A DNA stretch of 35,621 nt. Origin: Ruminococcus sp. (lineage in GTDB: Bacteria > Bacillota > Clostridia > Oscillospirales > Acutalibacteraceae). The notes beneath the pieces were generated by a model. That model ran no database searches and was not told where the DNA came from. It saw only the letters and a list, made by a program, of their open reading frames with translations. Numbering within the stretch: the first letter of the stretch is position 1; every line of letters starts with the position of its first letter. The stretch is from positions 1-35,621 of the forward strand of contig JAMPDR010000022.1 of assembly GCA_023665555.1 (NCBI GenBank). The letters run 5' to 3'. Made by a program: the position numbers and the translations under genes. Positions 33,703 to 35,621 of the stretch are shown here, in pieces.

Positions 33703-33734
33703 TATGCTCCGCTGTTTTGGCGGAGCGTATTTTT
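33703..33734 (+). terminator. Terminator of the sulfoquinovose operon
   Basis: ATGCTCCGC at 33704-33712 pairs with GCGGAGCGT at 33720-33728 (one G-U pair), followed by a TTTTT tract. It lies 50 bp after the importer stop codon. Confidence 0.88.
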
Positions 33735-33856
33735 GTGCTTGCGCACGGCTATGATGCGGGAAAGTGTGTGCGCGGCGGTAAGATTAAGTCCGCAGGTGCT
33801 TGCGTGCGGCTCATATGCGTTGGGGGATTGTGCTGATGATAAGATTCAGTCCGCAG
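33735..33856. repeat. Two tandem copies of a 61-bp unit
   Basis: Units 33735-33795 and 33796-33856 both start GTGCTTGCG and end with TAAGATT-A/C-AGTCCGCAG; the middles are more diverged. Equal length and abutting ends show a tandem duplication. No coding frame or clear promoter is seen in it. It fills the start of the 441-bp gap before the BspA-type gene. Confidence 0.7.
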
Positions 33857-33876
33857 AGAAAAAATGGTTGTAAACC

Positions 33877-33905
33877 TTGCATTTTAATTCACGTTGTGAT
33901 ATTAT
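33877..33905 (+). promoter_or_regulatory. Promoter of the structured leader RNA
   Basis: TTGCAT at 33877-33882, exactly 17 bp, TATTAT at 33900-33905. The predicted transcription start (about 33911-33913) coincides with the first base of the long inverted repeat that follows. Confidence 0.65.
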
Positions 33906-33910
33906 GTCAG

Positions 33911-34061
33911 TGTCACATAATTACATAATCTTCCGTTTAGGGAAACACTTTGGCAAAAGTGCTTTCTCTTATTTAGCTATTCTCTAAATGGAATGTAATT
34001 TGTGTGACAACAAATGAGAAGCATTTTTCGGTGCGTCTTGTTTGGGCGCACTTTTTATTTT
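33911..34061 (+). ncRNA. Candidate structured leader RNA or small RNA with terminator
   Basis: The predicted transcript starts with a nested long stem: 33911-33925 with 33994-34009 (one bulge), 33931-33943 with 33981-33993 (G-U pairs keep the pairing), and an inner hairpin CACTTT-GGCA-AAAGTG at 33946-33961. It ends in an intrinsic terminator: GTGCGTC at 34031-34037 pairs with GGCGCAC at 34045-34051, then TTTTTATTTT. The terminator lies about 20 bp before the AGGAGGAAG of the next gene. This is the layout of an attenuating leader or of an independent small RNA. It matches no riboswitch class I recognise. A MITE origin of the long hairpin cannot be excluded. Confidence 0.55.
34031..34061 (+). 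terminator. Terminator in the leader of the BspA-type gene
   Basis: Seven-base-pair stem (one G-U pair), loop TTGTTTG, and a T5-A-T4 tract. It lies between the promoter at 33877-33905 and the start codon at 34094, so it must be read through if that promoter drives the gene. Confidence 0.75.
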
Positions 34062-34093
34062 GTGCAAAGTAATTTTTTAGGAGGAAGTTTGAA

Positions 34094-35621
34094 ATGAGCA
34101 ACAAATTGAAAAGAGTAATCGCATGCTTAGCAACTATAATTATGTTGCTTTGTTCTGTGCCGATGGGGAATTTTGCAGGAGTTGATTTCGGATTTACTGT
34201 AAGTGCAGAAGGCGAAGCGACAAGCGGTCAGTGTGGTGATAATGTTTATTGGACGCTGGATGATGATGGAACTCTTACTATTAGTGGTGAGGGCGAGATG
34301 TGGAATTATGGTTATTATGGGGGAAATATTTCTCCGTTTTATGAAAATTCTGGCATTAAAAATGTTGTAATAGAAAATGGTGTGACGAGCATAGGCGATT
34401 TTATTTTTTATTGGTGTTTTTTTATTGAAGGCATAGAAATTCCAAACAGTATAATAACTATTGGTGATTGTTCATTTGAATATTGCAATAGCCTTAAGTA
34501 TATTACAATTCCTGACAGCGTAACAAGTATTGGTGATTATGCATTATTAGATTGTTGTAATCTTGTAAATATTGATGTAACCGAAGGTAATGCAAATTAC
34601 TCAAGTATGGATGGTGTATTGTTTAATAAAGACAAAACACAATTAATTCAATATCCTAGAGGAAAAGAATTAACGGAATATATTATTGAAAATAGTGTAA
34701 CAACTATCGGTGAGTTTGCATTTGGATATTGTGAAAATCTAAAAAGTGTAATAATGGCAAATAGTGTAACAAAAATTGGCAACAGTTCTTTTTACAATTG
34801 CTACAACCTTACGAATATTGAAATTTCAAATAATGTAAAAACCATTGGTGCTCTTGCGTTTGGAGGTTGCACAAGACTTTCTAATGTTACAATTCCACGT
34901 AGCGTTATAAGTATTGGTGATTATGCTTTTACAGATAATCCATTAGTTGCCACTAGAATGGATACAATACTAAATATATACTATAGCGGTTCAAAAAGTG
35001 AATGGGAAAAAATTCTATTAGGAGAAGAGGCGTTCAGTGAAAAAGCTACAATTCACTTCAGTGAATCAACTCACACCCACAACTACACTCCAAAAACAAC
35101 AAAAGCCGCCACCTGCACCTCAACAGGAATAAAAACCTACACCTGTTCATGCGGTGACACGTATACCGAAACAATTGCAAAAACGACTCACACACCTGTC
35201 ACCGACAAAGCGGTATCCGCAACCTGCACTACAGCAGGTAAAACGGTAGGTTCACACTGCTCAGAGTGCGGAACAGTGATTAAAGCACAAACAACAGTTA
35301 AAGCAACAGGTCACAAAACAAAAACCACAACCACAAAAGCGACAACAAGCAAAGCAGGCAAAACCGAAACAAAATGCACAGTCTGCGGAACAGTGACAAA
35401 AACAGTTACAATTGCAAAGGTTTCAACAGTCAAACTGTCAGCAACATCATATGTATATGATGGTAAAGCAAAAACACCGTCAGTAACAGTAAAAGACAGC
35501 AACGGCAAAACGCTGAAGAAAGATACTGATTATTCAATAAAGTACAGTGCAAACAAAGCAATCGGAAAAGCAACTGTAAAAATCACATTCAAAGGCAACT
35601 ACAGTGGTTCAAAGTCTTTGA
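34094..35621 (+). CDS. Secreted BspA-type leucine-rich-repeat protein with Cys modules (3' end outside window)
   Basis: The frame is open from the ATG at 34094 (AGGAGGAAG just upstream) to the window edge: 509 codons without a stop. A signal peptide (KLKRVIACLATIIMLLCSVP) ends near residue 38. About seven BspA-type LRR units follow, to about residue 300, with recurring motifs such as IPDSVTSIGDYAL and IENSVTTIGEFAFGYC. A linker, then three Cys modules (CSCG, CSEC, CTVC) with TCTxxG and GH spacing, and an MBG-like domain (YVYDGKAKTPSV) cut by the window end. The last two modules plus the MBG domain are collinear with the protein at 22429-24420. BspA-type repeats are found in adhesins; the ligand is unknown. 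Fibronectin-III domains probably follow outside. Confidence 0.88.
   Translation, partial: MSNKLKRVIACLATIIMLLCSVPMGNFAGVDFGFTVSAEGEATSGQCGDNVYWTLDDDGTLTISGEGEMWNYGYYGGNISPFYENSGIKNVVIENGVTSIGDFIFYWCFFIEGIEIPNSIITIGDCSFEYCNSLKYITIPDSVTSIGDYALLDCCNLVNIDVTEGNANYSSMDGVLFNKDKTQLIQYPRGKELTEYIIENSVTTIGEFAFGYCENLKSVIMANSVTKIGNSSFYNCYNLTNIEISNNVKTIGALAFGGCTRLSNVTIPRSVISIGDYAFTDNPLVATRMDTILNIYYSGSKSEWEKILLGEEAFSEKATIHFSESTHTHNYTPKTTKAATCTSTGIKTYTCSCGDTYTETIAKTTHTPVTDKAVSATCTTAGKTVGSHCSECGTVIKAQTTVKATGHKTKTTTTKATTSKAGKTETKCTVCGTVTKTVTIAKVSTVKLSATSYVYDGKAKTPSVTVKDSNGKTLKKDTDYSIKYSANKAIGKATVKITFKGNYSGSKSL

Overview
The window looks like chromosome of a low-to-mid GC anaerobic Firmicute of the Oscillospiraceae/Ruminococcaceae type (Clostridia, probably gut). 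Signs are the mreBCD-PBP2-MinD-type-mgsA order, a T-box in front of hisS-aspS, a DUF4364 gene, strong AGGAGG ribosome sites, several cytoplasmic glycosidases, and secreted proteins built from Cys-x2-Cys/Gly-His modules followed by MBG-like and fibronectin-III domains. No rRNA, tRNA, phage, IS transposase or CRISPR array was seen.

Layout. 1-6917: cell-shape and wall-elongation cluster (mreB, mreC, mreD, class B PBP mrdA, a MinD/ParA-type ATPase, a methylglyoxal-synthase-family gene). It is interrupted by three related inverted-repeat (MITE-like) elements at about 80-295, 2504-2722 and 6146-6325. 7013-10508: T-box leader, hisS and aspS. 10555-17783: a surface protein, a YjjG-type HAD phosphatase, a DUF4364 winged-helix protein, a membrane-anchored GH43-like protein, a glycerophosphodiesterase and a small membrane protein. 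17796-19493 (minus strand): a two-component system. 19654-22268: YhcH-type protein, TfoX-N protein, ArsC/Spx-type protein and a GH29 fucosidase. 22429-24420: secreted protein with nine Cys-x2-Cys modules. 24578-33734: an eight-gene operon for sulfoquinovose use. 33735-35621: a 61-bp tandem repeat, a promoter with a structured terminator-ended RNA, and the 5' part of a secreted BspA-type leucine-rich-repeat protein that runs off the end.

The most coherent system is the 24.6-33.7 kb operon. It encodes a YihQ-like GH31 sulfoquinovosidase, a small transaldolase, a beta-hydroxyacid dehydrogenase, a DUF4867 protein, an L-fucose-isomerase-like protein that keeps its metal ligands, a TSUP (TauE/SafE) exporter, a ROK repressor and a GPH-type sugar importer. 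Together these match the transaldolase branch of sulfoglycolysis (sulfo-TAL). In that pathway sulfoquinovosides are imported and hydrolysed, the sugar is isomerised to sulfofructose, transaldolase moves a C3 unit to glyceraldehyde-3-phosphate, and sulfolactaldehyde is reduced to a C3 sulfonate (DHPS) that is exported. The promoter is a perfect consensus (TTGACA, 17 bp, TATAAT). It overlaps one of two TTAAC-N3-GTTAA palindromes whose centres lie exactly 100 bp apart, which are good candidates for the ROK operator.

Other points of interest are a methylglyoxal-synthase homologue lacking three catalytic residues, a GH43 homologue lacking its general acid, a MinD-type ATPase with no MinC or MinE nearby, a T-box whose specifier can be read as Asp or His, and a structured leader RNA in front of the BspA-type gene.
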